A stretch of 64,000 bases of DNA. It comes from Nitrospira sp. (GTDB lineage: Bacteria > Nitrospirota > Nitrospiria > Nitrospirales > Nitrospiraceae). The stretch covers positions 325,905 to 389,904 of the forward strand of contig SWDN01000003.1 of the NCBI GenBank assembly GCA_005116775.1, read 5' to 3'. The stretch's first letter is position 1, and the number at the start of each line of letters is the position of its first letter. Under the pieces are notes generated by a model, which saw only the letters and a list, made by a program, of their open reading frames with translations, did not search any database and was not told the DNA's origin. Below are positions 8,863 to 18,305 of the stretch, piece after piece. The position numbers and the translations under genes are program-made.

Positions 8863-10302
8863 CTAGCATCTGCGGACTTTGTCTGCCAAAACATACAGGG
8901 TCGTGACGCCTAGAATACTGCCCAAGACCAACGGGACAGCCCAGAGCTGCCACCAGGGCGCATCGGGAGAGACGGCGTAGACGCGAGGCCAGGCAATATT
9001 CACAAATTCAAATAGCGACCAGAGGAAGGCCGCTACATTGATCGCCAATCCCCACCCTCCTAGCTTCAACTCACCCAGCGCTGGGTTCCAACGGCCCGTG
9101 AGCCGAGTATAGAGCCCGACCCCGGTCGTCATCGCGAACATGGCGTACAGCCCGCCTGTGCCGAAGGCGATTATTGTGGCTACTGCTCCATCGTTCAGGC
9201 CGAACAGCAGTCCGAGCCCCGCCAACAGCACCACGCAGATCACTGCATTGCGTGGAATCTTGGAGGCCGTCACCCAGCTGAACATCGAAGGCATGTTGCC
9301 CTCGCGAGCCATGGAGTACACAATGCGCGAGGTGTATTGCACCATGGAGGCCCCGCACGCCAGGAACGCGACCATGACAATCGCCAGAAAGGGCGTTTCT
9401 GCCCAGGCGCCAAAGCTACTGACAATCACAGGTGTGACGGGATCGGACGTCGCGCTGGTATGCACCAGGGCTTCTCGATTGAAGCTCAAGGTCAGAGCGG
9501 CGGAGTTAAAGAGCACCACCCCTCCCACCATGCAGAGAGATAAAAAGATCGCGCGCGGGACCATCCGCTTGGGATTATGGGTTTCTTCCGCAATGGTAGA
9601 GCAGGCATCGAACCCGATGAAGGCCCAACCAGAAACGGCGAGCGCCGCTAAGAAAGCGGCCGTTTGGCTGGGCGCAGTCCCCGTGCCGAGATGCTGAAAT
9701 AGTTCTGAAAATGAATGCTGCCTGAAAAAGAAAAACAGCAGCAGCGCCACGCCGAACGACCCGACGATTTCCGCATAGACACCCAGTGAAATCAACAGTT
9801 TAAACACATTCACGTGAGCCAGATTGAGGAGCGTACAGAGCAATAAAAATATGGCGCCCCATAGGACGAAGGTGAGTCCTCCTCCACTCTCGAATCCAAA
9901 GAACAGCGCAAGCCACACCCCACCGGTATAGGCAGTCGTGGTGAGCATGGCGATCGTGGAACTGACGTAAATGACCCCGGCATATTTTCCCGTGGTGGCG
10001 CCTCCGAGCTGCCGTGCCCATTTGTACGCACCCCCCGCAATCGGAATCTGAGAGGATAGCTCAGCGTAGACCGTCGCCACCAACATCTGCATCACCAGAC
10101 AGAGCGCCAGGGCCCCAAACCAACCGCCTCCCGTCACTATCGTCTGCACGCCGATGATGGCATAGAGTCCCGCCACCGGTGAAACGGTGGCGAAGCCAAT
10201 GGTCAGGCTATTCCAGAGGGTCAGGCTGCGGTTGAGTGTCCCGTCTACAGGCTGGGAGGTTGCATGAGGAAGAATGTCCGGACTCTCCTTCGTTGCCGTC
10301 AC
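8863..10302 (-). CDS. APC-superfamily amino acid/amine permease
   Basis: 479 residues with about 12-13 hydrophobic helices. The first helices carry the APC pattern TIGFATVSPVAGLYAI and ELSSQIPIAGGAYKWARQLGG, and AFIGFDACSTIAEETHNPKR is the typical helix-6 region of amino acid and polyamine transporters. The gene converges on the ureohydrolase with 19 bp between stops. That pairing suggests uptake of a nitrogenous substrate (guanidine, agmatine or a related amine) for the hydrolase. Substrate cannot be read from sequence. The gene looks intact. Confidence 0.8.
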   Translation of the reverse strand: MTATKESPDILPHATSQPVDGTLNRSLTLWNSLTIGFATVSPVAGLYAIIGVQTIVTGGGWFGALALCLVMQMLVATVYAELSSQIPIAGGAYKWARQLGGATTGKYAGVIYVSSTIAMLTTTAYTGGVWLALFFGFESGGGLTFVLWGAIFLLLCTLLNLAHVNVFKLLISLGVYAEIVGSFGVALLLFFFFRQHSFSELFQHLGTGTAPSQTAAFLAALAVSGWAFIGFDACSTIAEETHNPKRMVPRAIFLSLCMVGGVVLFNSAALTLSFNREALVHTSATSDPVTPVIVSSFGAWAETPFLAIVMVAFLACGASMVQYTSRIVYSMAREGNMPSMFSWVTASKIPRNAVICVVLLAGLGLLFGLNDGAVATIIAFGTGGLYAMFAMTTGVGLYTRLTGRWNPALGELKLGGWGLAINVAAFLWSLFEFVNIAWPRVYAVSPDAPWWQLWAVPLVLGSILGVTTLYVLADKVRRC

Positions 10303-10633
10303 AATTCGATCTGCCCTGGCGACAAGTTACTCTACTCAGGCAGAGGAAAGAAATAAGGAGGTTGTTCGTTCACAATAACAGAACACCGAGTGGACTCACG
10401 TGAGCCGACCGTGAAATCGCAACACACCATTTACGTTCACGTTGTGCGGGATTATCTGCTGAGGGGAATCTTCGACAATGCTAGAGGGAACGGTAGGTCT
10501 GTTTCGATTTTGAGATAACCAGCCCTGCGACTCATTCGGAATCACGAGGCGTTTTCAGCATGGATTCTAAGTGAAGCGCGTACGACTCGGCCTTCTTCCG
10601 TAACGTCGACGTATCAGCGAGGGCACGAACACG
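10303..10633. other. Intergenic region upstream of the permease
   Basis: About 330 bp holding the 5' side of the permease and the 3' side of the next minus-strand gene. It includes a small palindrome (ACTCACGTGAGT-like, near 10395-10406). No gene or recognisable riboswitch. Confidence 0.4.
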
Positions 10634-11272
10634 TCATGAAAGCCTCTCCGGGAACTGCTTCACCAGAGCCTCTGTTATCGTATCTGCAATGACGTAGACA
10701 TGTTCTCGCATCATTTTCCAGGTTTCATCTAGACGCGCATATTCCTTCTTCTTGTACTGGTTGATTTGGAGCACATGGTGCGCGCCATGCGCGGCAATCA
10801 GCCCCCGAACGGTGGATTCCGGCAGATAGGGATTGATTCCGCTCAAGAATGTGCCGAAGTCATTGGCATTGGACGCCAAGCGTGCCAACGCAGCATCCTG
10901 CTGACTCTTATTCCCTGCAACGGTAGCCTCCGAGTATTCCCTCACCGCGCTAATATTGATGTCCAGCAGGCTCAAGAACTTCTGCGACCGAGCTTCACCA
11001 TAGAATGGTGTCAGCATACTCGCGATCTGTTTCGTATTCGCGTCGACTTCCTTCTTGACGACATTGCGCTCCGCCGGACTGCTCGTCGAGTTGCTCAATA
11101 CAGCGTGCTGCACCCAATAGATGTGCCCAAGCCAGAGATCGCGGTGGGTCTGTTTCATCTCCGCCACACGGGTCGGATTCGCAGTTTCGGCTGCATGAGT
11201 GTCAAAGTCATAGCCCACCATGCCAGCGAGCACAAGTACCAACACTGCCATAGGTTGAAATGTCTTGCTCAT
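10634..11272 (-). CDS. Exported helical protein of unknown function
   Basis: About 212 residues from the ATG at 11272, which follows GGAAAG; alternatives at 11284 and 11317 would add up to 15 residues. Residues about 7-27 are a Sec signal peptide (VLVLVLAGMVGYDFDTHA). The mature part is predicted all-helical, with conserved-looking TRVAEMKQTHRDLWLGHIYWVQHAV and GLIAAHGAHHVLQINQYKK, both His-rich. No CxxCH heme site is present. It may be a periplasmic four-helix-bundle protein that binds a metal or ligand through those His residues. I do not recognise the family. Confidence 0.65.
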   Translation of the reverse strand: MSKTFQPMAVLVLVLAGMVGYDFDTHAAETANPTRVAEMKQTHRDLWLGHIYWVQHAVLSNSTSSPAERNVVKKEVDANTKQIASMLTPFYGEARSQKFLSLLDINISAVREYSEATVAGNKSQQDAALARLASNANDFGTFLSGINPYLPESTVRGLIAAHGAHHVLQINQYKKKEYARLDETWKMMREHVYVIADTITEALVKQFPERLS

Positions 11273-11317
11273 AGAGCTTTCCATCACGGCGTGTTCCAAG
11301 GCGATACTGAACTCCAT

Positions 11318-11582
11318 TCGTTCAAAATCACTGAGAATGCATTCGATGTCACGCAGAGATACAGTACACTATCCACAGTCGAATATGAAGTGTTCTGAGT
11401 GGATGATCAAGAATTCTTCATGATCCAAACGGGTTCCGGCACGCGCTCCTCGACGGTCTCGCCCCTCGTGCGTGAGTCAGCCACGGCATTGCAGAGGAAT
11501 CTTCCTGAATACGAGGAGCTAGAACTAAGAAAATGGTCTGCCATGGAAATTTACAGATGACGGAGGCGACATTTTAGGCATA
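11318..11582. other. Intergenic region upstream of the GC-rich repeat
   Basis: No gene seen. It separates the divergently transcribed exported-protein gene from the repeat and promoter in front of dnaE. Confidence 0.4.
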
Positions 11583-11650
11583 GTGCGCCGAGACGCGCTC
11601 TTCTCCCTCGCGAGCACAGGAGATCAACGGGCTGCCCTCCCCTCTCCTCG
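11583..11650 (+). repeat. GC-rich dispersed repeat, copy 1 (degenerate)
   Basis: Contains CGCGAGCACAGGAGA followed by an (A/T)CAACGGGCTGCCCTCCCCTC-like tail, clearly related to 18166-18226 and more distantly to 28475-28535. It ends directly at the -35 box of the dnaE promoter. Confidence 0.5.
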
Positions 11651-11651
11651 T

Positions 11652-11681
11652 TTGACTTCCCCTTCCCTGCCCTCCTAGAAT
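11652..11681 (+). promoter_or_regulatory. Sigma-70-type promoter predicting a leaderless dnaE mRNA
   Basis: TTGACT (11652-11657), 18-bp spacer, TAGAAT (11676-11681). The start codon ATG is at 11688, seven bases after the -10 box and about where transcription should begin. There is no room for a Shine-Dalgarno sequence. Confidence 0.65.
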
Positions 11682-11687
11682 CCCGCC

Positions 11688-14039
11688 ATGGCGTCGTCCT
11701 TTGTCCATCTCCATCTCCATACTCAATTCAGTCTGCTCGACGGCGCGAATCAAATCGAGCCGCTGATCCAGCAGATTAAATCGTTCAATCAGCCGGCTGT
11801 CGCAATGACCGACCATGGGAACATGTTCGGGGCCATCGAGTTCTACCGCAAAGCCAAAGAAGCAGGCATCAAACCGATCATTGGCTGCGAAGCCTACATG
11901 GCTCCTGGTAGCCGCTTGGCCGCCAAAGACAGCGGTCTCGCCCACAACGACTATTATCACCTAATCCTCTTGGCTCGAAATCTAACTGGCTATCAGAATC
12001 TGATCAAGCTAGTGAGCAAAGCATACCTTGAAGGGTTCTATTACAAGCCACGAATGGATAAGGAAATTCTTAAAGATCACCACGAGGGTCTGATTGCCCT
12101 ATCAGGCTGCTTGAGTGGCGAGATTCCCTACCTTATCGGCCAGAAGGATATGGATGGCGCGATGGCTGTGGCCGGAGAGTTTCAGGAAATATTCGGGAAG
12201 GAACACTTCTACCTCGAAGTGCAGGCGAATGGGTTGGACCATCAACGAGTCGCGAACAGCGGTCTGCTTGAGATTGCCAAGAAAATGGAGATTCCTCTGG
12301 TTGGTACGAATGATTGCCACTATCTTAAGAAAGAAGATTTCCGTCCACACGAACTGATGCTGTGCCTGCAAACAGGCAAGACGATCAGCGATCCCAATCG
12401 CATGAAGTTCGACACAGATCAGCTCTATGTGAAATCGACGGAAGAAGTCACAGCCGCATTCATTGAGTTCCCCAATGCGGTCACCAATACCTGTCGGATT
12501 GCGGACAACTGCGACCTTCAACTGGCGCTGAACAAAACACATCTCCCACAATATAAAGTTCCAGAGGGATTCACCAGAGAAACCTATCTGGAGCGCCTGG
12601 CGTTGGACGGATTGGCGGCTCGGCTCAAGGAGAGACCCAGTCAGATTCTGCCGGCTACTTATGAGCTGCGTCTGCGTGAAGAGCTGTCGATCATTTGCGC
12701 GATGGGATTCGCCGGCTACTTTCTTATCGTATGGGACATCATCAAGTTTGCCCGCTCCCGCAACATTCCAGTCGGCCCAGGCCGAGGCTCTGCCGCCGGG
12801 AGTCTCGTCGCCTATGCGCTACGCATCACGGATCTCGATCCCCTCGTCTACACGCTCTTGTTCGAGCGGTTCCTCAATCCTGAGCGCGTGTCCCTCCCCG
12901 ATATCGATATGGACTTCTGCATGGAACGCCGGGGCGAGGTCATCAACTACGTGGTCGACAAGTACGGTAAGGACCACGTCGCCCAGATTATTACGTTCGG
13001 GACGCTCGGAGCGAAGGCTGCGATCCGGGACGTCGGCCGCGTGCTGGAGATTCCCTATGCTGAAGTCGATCGCGTGGCCAAGCTCGTCCCGAATCAGCTC
13101 AACATCACGCTCCAGCAGGCGCTCGATCAAGAACAGAAACTACGCGATCTCGTCGAGACCGATACACGGGTGAAAGAATTGATGAGCATCGCCCGTTCTC
13201 TCGAAGGACTGGCTCGCCACGCCTCAACTCACGCCGCCGGCGTCGTGATTTCAGAAGGGCCGCTTACGGACCATGTGCCGCTCTACAAAGGAGCCAACGA
13301 CGAAATCGTCACCCAATACTCGATGGGAGACGTCGAAAAGATCGGCGATCGCGCTATCGTCGGAGGCTTTGCCCGATTCAACGACCGGTCGATCATGGTC
13401 ATCGGCCATCAAAAAGGTAAGACCCTCAAAGAACGGATGCAACGAAACTTCGGCATGCCGAACCCAGAAGGCTATCGAAAAGCTCTGCGACTCATGAAGA
13501 TGGCCGAGAAGTTTGGACGCCCGATCGTGACCTTTATCGATACACCGGGTGCCTACCCAGGCATCGGTGCAGAAGAGCGCGGCCAAGCTGAAGCCATTGC
13601 CCGCAATCTGTTTGTCATGTCCCGACTCGCAGTGCCGATCATTTCCATCGTCATCGGCGAAGGCGGCAGCGGAGGAGCGCTGGCATTGGGCGTCTCAGAT
13701 CGCGTCCTCATGCTGGAGCACGGAGTCTATTCGGTGATTTCTCCGGAAGGGTGCGCTGCCATCCTGTGGGACGATCCAGCCAAAGTTCCCGATGCCGCCG
13801 CCGCACTGAAAATGACGGCGAAAGATCTGGTCGACCTCCATATCGTGGATGAAGTGATTCCCGAACCGCTCGGCGGCGCCCATCGAGACCTCAATGCCAT
13901 CACCGATCGAGTCGCCAAATCTCTCAGCAATCAACTTTCTCAGCTCAACGACCTCTCCCTCCCTGAATTACTGGCTCAACGAGATCAGAAGTACCGATCC
14001 ATCGGAGCTGTGGACGGGTTGGCCGCTATTCCTCAGTAA
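11688..14039 (+). CDS. In-frame chimera: DnaE N-terminal half joined to AccA C-terminal two-thirds
   Basis: 783 residues. Residues 1 to about 553 are DNA polymerase III alpha: PHP domain with [13 protein letters not shown] and HGNMFG, the polymerase motif [10 protein letters not shown], and catalytic Asp405 and Asp407 in PDIDMDF. At codon 553 (near 13344) the sequence passes without a break into acetyl-CoA carboxylase carboxyltransferase alpha: [61 protein letters not shown], ending near [10 protein letters not shown]. The cut falls just before the KxDFLGL segment that carries the third catalytic Asp of DnaE. It removes the rest of the polymerase and about the first 100 residues of AccA. Neither activity is expected. 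The likely ancestor is adjacent dnaE and accA genes with about 2 kb lost between them. Confidence 0.9.
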   Translation: MASSFVHLHLHTQFSLLDGANQIEPLIQQIKSFNQPAVAMTDHGNMFGAIEFYRKAKEAGIKPIIGCEAYMAPGSRLAAKDSGLAHNDYYHLILLARNLTGYQNLIKLVSKAYLEGFYYKPRMDKEILKDHHEGLIALSGCLSGEIPYLIGQKDMDGAMAVAGEFQEIFGKEHFYLEVQANGLDHQRVANSGLLEIAKKMEIPLVGTNDCHYLKKEDFRPHELMLCLQTGKTISDPNRMKFDTDQLYVKSTEEVTAAFIEFPNAVTNTCRIADNCDLQLALNKTHLPQYKVPEGFTRETYLERLALDGLAARLKERPSQILPATYELRLREELSIICAMGFAGYFLIVWDIIKFARSRNIPVGPGRGSAAGSLVAYALRITDLDPLVYTLLFERFLNPERVSLPDIDMDFCMERRGEVINYVVDKYGKDHVAQIITFGTLGAKAAIRDVGRVLEIPYAEVDRVAKLVPNQLNITLQQALDQEQKLRDLVETDTRVKELMSIARSLEGLARHASTHAAGVVISEGPLTDHVPLYKGANDEIVTQYSMGDVEKIGDRAIVGGFARFNDRSIMVIGHQKGKTLKERMQRNFGMPNPEGYRKALRLMKMAEKFGRPIVTFIDTPGAYPGIGAEERGQAEAIARNLFVMSRLAVPIISIVIGEGGSGGALALGVSDRVLMLEHGVYSVISPEGCAAILWDDPAKVPDAAAALKMTAKDLVDLHIVDEVIPEPLGGAHRDLNAITDRVAKSLSNQLSQLNDLSLPELLAQRDQKYRSIGAVDGLAAIPQ

Positions 14040-14079
14040 GCCCTGTGTCGAAGTCCTGAATACTTCGGTCTTCCCACCT

Positions 14080-15309
14080 TCAGCCTCTCCCGCGCTTGGT
14101 GAACCAATCCACTGCCCCAAGGCCGGCGGCGCGGCCAGCGGCGAAACAGGCAGTCAATAGGTAGCCTCCCGTCGGCGATTCCCAATCCAACATCTCGCCG
14201 GCACAGAACACACCTGGTAGACGGCGGATCATCAACTGTGCGTCAAGCGCTTCGAACAACACTCCTCCGGCCGTACTGATCGCTTCCTTCAACGGACGAG
14301 GCGCTATCAGTTTCACCGGCAAGGATTTAATCGCAATAGCCAATCGAGCCGGGTCTGCAAAGTCATCTTTTGAAATCACTTCACGAAGCAACCCTGCCTT
14401 AACACCTTCGATATTGGCCTGCCGCTGAAGATGCGCTGCCATCGTGCGCTTGCTGCGTGGACGCGATAAATCGTGAGTCAGGCGAGGGATATTGCGGTCT
14501 GGGGCCAGGTCGAGCCGCAACGTCGCCGAGCCATTCGCCAGGATCTCATTGCGAAGCGCGGCGGATACCGTGTAGATCACCCCGCCTTCTACACCGGTTT
14601 CTGTGATGACACACTCTCCTGGATGCCAGGACTCGGCGCCGGTATGACTCCGTAGCACGACGGCCATAGACTTCACCGGATGCCCGGCAAACTTCATCCG
14701 GAAATGCTCGCTCCAGCCGACATCGAAACCACAGTTCGCCGGTTGCAATGGGGCGATCCGAACCCCGCGCTCTGCCAGCAACGGCACCCAGGACGCATCG
14801 GAGCCGAGTTTCGGCCAACTGCCTCCACCGAGCGCGAGCACCACTACATCGGCCTGGATAGATCGATTTCCCTCCGGCGTGGTAAAGCGCAGAGCCCCCT
14901 TCTCGTCCCAGCCAATCCACCGGTGTCTGACATGGAATTGGACGCCGGCCCTCCGCAATGCGCGGAGCCACGAACGCAGCAACGGCGCGGCCTTTAAATC
15001 CTTAGGAAATACGCGACCGGAAGTGCCCACAAATGTCTCAATGCCGAATCCACGAGCCCAAGCCTTGAGCGCGTCAGGTCCGAACGTCGCAATGAGCGGC
15101 GCGATCTGCGCCCGCCGTGCCCCATAACGCGAGAGAAATTTCTCAGACGGTTCTGAGTGCGTAAGATTCAGGCCGCCTTTCCCTGCCAGGAGAAACTTGC
15201 GACCGACCGATGCCATGGCGTCGTAGAGATCGACCTGCGCGCCGGCAGCGCGTGCCACTTCTGCGGCCATGAGTCCGGCCGGTCCTCCACCGACAATGAC
15301 AATCTTCAT
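14080..15309 (-). CDS. BaiN/HI0933-type FAD-dependent oxidoreductase
   Basis: 409 residues. The N-terminus MKIVIVGGGPAGLMAAEVA is a dinucleotide-binding GxGxxG site followed by an acidic residue ending strand 2 (QVDLYD). VGRKFLLAGKGGLNLTHSEP is the signature of the HI0933/TIGR03862 flavoprotein family. The C-terminal FAD motif is VFCAGEMLDWESPTGGYLLT. The family is widespread, often near RNA or cell-wall genes, with no settled physiological reaction. The gene is intact and convergent with the preceding gene. Confidence 0.8.
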   Translation of the reverse strand: MKIVIVGGGPAGLMAAEVARAAGAQVDLYDAMASVGRKFLLAGKGGLNLTHSEPSEKFLSRYGARRAQIAPLIATFGPDALKAWARGFGIETFVGTSGRVFPKDLKAAPLLRSWLRALRRAGVQFHVRHRWIGWDEKGALRFTTPEGNRSIQADVVVLALGGGSWPKLGSDASWVPLLAERGVRIAPLQPANCGFDVGWSEHFRMKFAGHPVKSMAVVLRSHTGAESWHPGECVITETGVEGGVIYTVSAALRNEILANGSATLRLDLAPDRNIPRLTHDLSRPRSKRTMAAHLQRQANIEGVKAGLLREVISKDDFADPARLAIAIKSLPVKLIAPRPLKEAISTAGGVLFEALDAQLMIRRLPGVFCAGEMLDWESPTGGYLLTACFAAGRAAGLGAVDWFTKRGRG

Positions 15310-15461
15310 CTGTATCCTGATAAATGTTGGCTGGATAGTGAGCGGGCAAGAGATCAGGCCAAACGTCGCAGAACCCTACACGCAGAGCTGAAATAGGTCA
15401 AGCGCTGGAGTGCGCAACACAAGATTTCACAACTCGGAACGAGCTATACTCTCGTGCAACA

Positions 15462-15776
15462 ATGGATGAACAAGAACCTCTACAAGTCATTGAACTTCGA
15501 ATCAGTTACCGCTACGCGACCGCACACCCCTGGGTGATCCAGGCCGTTGGAGGATTTTTATCGGCCTATTTCATGGAGTATCCAGGATTTCGAGTGCAAC
15601 GATACATGGAGGAATTAGAGTCCGGTACGCACTTATGGATCTGTGAGATACCGCCCAACATGAAAGTTCTCAGGCTTCTGAAGCGACTGAAGGAAGATAT
15701 TCCCCCATGCCTCACCCAGCAAATCGCCACCGATCCACCAGCGCGGCCACGGTATCTCATCGATTGCCCTGAATAA
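15462..15776 (+). CDS. Conserved-looking small hypothetical protein
   Basis: 104 residues, no signal peptide or membrane helix, with alternating strand- and helix-like segments (PLQVIELRISYRYATAHPW; HLWICEIPPNMKVLRLLKRL). It is accepted as real because it is the only good frame in the gap, has a protein-like composition, and is followed within 5 bp by a 3'-end repeat, as other genes here are. I do not recognise it. Confidence 0.55.
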   Translation: MDEQEPLQVIELRISYRYATAHPWVIQAVGGFLSAYFMEYPGFRVQRYMEELESGTHLWICEIPPNMKVLRLLKRLKEDIPPCLTQQIATDPPARPRYLIDCPE

Positions 15777-15780
15777 GACA

Positions 15781-15863
15781 GGTTGATCTCGTTTATTTGG
15801 TTGATTTGGTTCATCTGGTTAGATTCACTCAATCAAACTAACGAGGCAAACCAGATAGACTGG
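15781..15863. repeat. TTTGGTT-type 3'-end hairpin repeat, copy 1
   Basis: Left arm of about four degenerate 9-mers (TTTGGTTGA, TTTGGTTCA, TCTGGTTAG) and a partly complementary right arm (AATCAAAC, GCAAACCAGATAGAC). It lies between the convergent ends of the small hypothetical gene and galE and could act as a bidirectional terminator. Confidence 0.7.
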
Positions 15864-15888
15864 AGATCAATATGATGGTTGCAGGGGA

Positions 15889-16908
15889 TCAGCTCTTGAA
15901 GCCGTGAGGGTTCCTACTCTGCCAGCGCCAGGTGTCCGCGCACATCGCTTCGATTCCACGCTCCGCACGCCAGTCCAATAATTCAAACGCCCGTTGTGGG
16001 TCGGCATAGCATGAAGCCACGTCACCGGGACGCCTGGGTGCAACCTTGTAAGGCACTGCCCGCCCGCTTGCTTGCTCAAATGCCCTCACAATATCCAAGA
16101 CGCTATACCCTATGCCCGTGCCTAGATTCACGGTCAAACATTCGGCTCTCTCCTGCATTCCTTCCAGAGCCTTTAGTGCTTTGAGGTGCCCTAGAGCCAG
16201 ATCCACGACATGAATATAATCCCGCACTCCCGTCCCGTCCGAGGTGGAGTAATCGTTGCCCCATACATTCAGACAAGCTCGCCGCCCCACAGCAACCTGA
16301 GCCACGACAGGCAATAAATTATTCGGGATACCCTGAGGGTCCTCCCCGATCAAACCGCTGATATGAGCGCCTGCCGGATTGAAATACCGCAAAATGCCGA
16401 TCTTCCATGAGGGGTCGCTGCGGTGCAGATCGCGCAAGATCTCCTCAATCATCAACTTCGTTTGGCCATAGGGATTCGTAGCAGAGAGTGGATGGTCTTC
16501 GGTCAGCGGCAGCCTGATCGGATCGCCGTAGACGGTGGCGGAGGAGCTGAACACCAGAGTGTTCACTCCGCATTCCTTCATCGCTTCGAGCAAACGCAAC
16601 GTGCCGACCACGTTGTTGTCATAATAGGCCAGCGGTTGCGCCACCGACTCCCCCACAGCCTTGAGGCCGGCGAAGTGAATCACCGCACTGGCCCCGCTCT
16701 CGCGCAAGGCTGCGACCAAGACCGCACGGTCGCGAATGTCACCCTGGATAAACGGCACCCTCTTCCCTGTAATGCGCTCCACCCGCGCGATAACTTCGGG
16801 ATGACTATTGCTCAAGTTATCGAACACCGTGACGTCATACCCTGCCGCAAGCAGCTCCACGCAGGTATGCGACCCGATATAACCGGCGCCGCCGGTGACA
16901 AAAATCAT
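15889..16908 (-). CDS. galE: UDP-glucose 4-epimerase
   Basis: 339 residues, full length for the family. The N-terminal GGAGYIGSHTCVELLAAGYDV binds NAD. Ser in VFSSSATVYG and the YxxxK pair in NPYGQTKLMIEE form the short-chain dehydrogenase catalytic set. YFNPAGAH and RDYIHVVDLALGHL are typical of GalE. It interconverts UDP-glucose and UDP-galactose, feeding LPS and exopolysaccharide sugars. It stands alone, with 3'-end repeats on both sides. Confidence 0.93.
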   Translation of the reverse strand: MIFVTGGAGYIGSHTCVELLAAGYDVTVFDNLSNSHPEVIARVERITGKRVPFIQGDIRDRAVLVAALRESGASAVIHFAGLKAVGESVAQPLAYYDNNVVGTLRLLEAMKECGVNTLVFSSSATVYGDPIRLPLTEDHPLSATNPYGQTKLMIEEILRDLHRSDPSWKIGILRYFNPAGAHISGLIGEDPQGIPNNLLPVVAQVAVGRRACLNVWGNDYSTSDGTGVRDYIHVVDLALGHLKALKALEGMQERAECLTVNLGTGIGYSVLDIVRAFEQASGRAVPYKVAPRRPGDVASCYADPQRAFELLDWRAERGIEAMCADTWRWQSRNPHGFKS

Positions 16909-16983
16909 GTGTCCTTGCCTCAGTGAGAGATGACCGCAGCCTATCCAGCTGAATCAGCAACGTCAAGGAATGAACGTGAACCG

Positions 16984-17035
16984 TGTATTTGGTTTATCTG
17001 GTTAGCTTCGCTCAGCCAAACAAACCGAATAACGT
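16984..17035. repeat. TTTGGTT-type 3'-end repeat, copy 2 (short)
   Basis: TATTTGGTTTATCTGGTTAGC pairs with GCCAAACAAACCGAATAAC across a short loop. It begins 25 bp beyond the stop of the DUF3422 gene (minus strand) and lies upstream of galE. Confidence 0.65.
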
Positions 17036-17059
17036 TTTTCCTATTAGGCTTGAGGCTTC

Positions 17060-18073
17060 TCAGATACTGGGGGGTATGGCTTCGCTGGAGAATTTCTTGT
17101 GGAGAAGTTTCCGCCCAATAATCGTAATCCCCAATGCAAGGCCGATCGAGAATGGAACGAACAATGCGGCGGCAATATCCGCATCGCGCAGCCATCCCAT
17201 TGCATGAAGACCCTTGAAAATATAGGCCATGAGCCCGCTGAGATAGTAAGCGATCACGATAACTGACAATCCTTCGACCGTGTACTGGAGGATGGCTTGG
17301 CTCTTCGTTGTCTTATCGACGCTCATCAAGAGCGTCAGGTTCTGAGATTGCAACATGAGATCGACACGGGCGCGAATAATAGAGATCGTTCCTTCAAACC
17401 CGCTACGCAGTGTCTCCATTCGCTTCAGGAGTTGTTGATAGCCCTCCGCGACCCCAGTGATCCCACTGAGGACATACTCGGATATGGGGCGATACAGAGG
17501 AAGCGGCCGTTCGTCGAGCGATGCCAGTGTCCGATGCACAATCTTGTCATAGGGGATCGAGGCAGACAGTTCGAAGTGCAATCGGCCGGACAGCCGAGTG
17601 GTTTTGAGCAGGTCCTGCGTCAGCCCATTGAGCCAGCGCTGGAGAGTTAGGGAATCGGCATGACCAATGTGTTCGCTGATAATTTCACGCTGCTTCAAGT
17701 GTACCTGCTCAAACTTGTACGCTTGATCGACCGCAGCCGAAAACAACGGCTTTTGCATGAGCAACAAATGGTAGTAGGTTTCGATCCGGACAATGGCATC
17801 GACAATATCTTTCAAGTGAGACCTGCTGGACATGCCTGACCCGACACTGACCCAATAGCGCTCGCGCTCATGCTCATCCGGTGTAAAGCTGGTGACCAGC
17901 GAGGTTTCCTCATCGAGAATCCGGCTGCCATAGAGGATCGGACCGGGAAACTTCCGGCTAAACGCCTCACTGGCCGGCAAGGGCTCAGCCATCAGTACGA
18001 TATCGACCAGCGACAGGCTACGTCGTTCTGCAGATGGCGTCAACTCGCCGGGGAGTGGAACTCCAATTGAGGA
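17060..18073 (-). pseudogene. DUF3422 membrane protein, 5' end missing
   Basis: Recognisable DUF3422 sequence runs from about 18073 to the stop. It starts inside the family's middle region (PLPGELTPSAERRSLSL), continues through the RIETYYHLLLM helix and the long coiled coil, and ends with the two closing membrane helices (VEGLSVIVIAYYLSGLMAYIF and AALFVPFSIGLALGITIIG). About 110 residues that normally precede this are absent. The frame stays open to 18379, but that extension resembles nothing in the family and runs antisense into prfC. I therefore read the gene as having lost its front at about 18.07 kb. Function of the family is unknown. Confidence 0.65.
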
Positions 18074-18142
18074 GCAATGCTTCACCTCCCCCGTAAATGC
18101 CCTTCTCCAGGCGAGGCCGTTGGGGGTGGTCTCCACTGCGCG

Positions 18143-18235
18143 CGTCCAACGAGGGCCTTCCGAGACCGCGCGTTGCGCGAGCACAGGAGACCAACAGGCT
18201 ACCCTCCTCTCCCCTTCCTGTAGTTTTCTCCTCTG
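18143..18235 (+). repeat. GC-rich dispersed repeat, copy 2
   Basis: Core CCGCGCGTTGCGCGAGCAC is shared exactly with 28475-28495. The following AGGAGACCAACAGGCTACC matches 11615-11635 closely. It sits between the broken DUF3422 gene and prfC. Confidence 0.6.
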
Positions 18236-18305
18236 CCAGGTGTTAAAACATACCTCCGATACCCCATCCGGTGACTCGTATAGAAGTATAAAAGAAGGAA
18301 CGTCC

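Noticed and set aside
11688-14039. A purposeful bifunctional polymerase-carboxylase
   Set aside because: The join removes a catalytic Asp of DnaE and the front of AccA, so no working enzyme is expected.
18120-18305. Longer N-terminus for prfC
   Set aside because: It reads through the GC-rich repeat and lacks RF3 similarity; ATG 18306 has a ribosome site.
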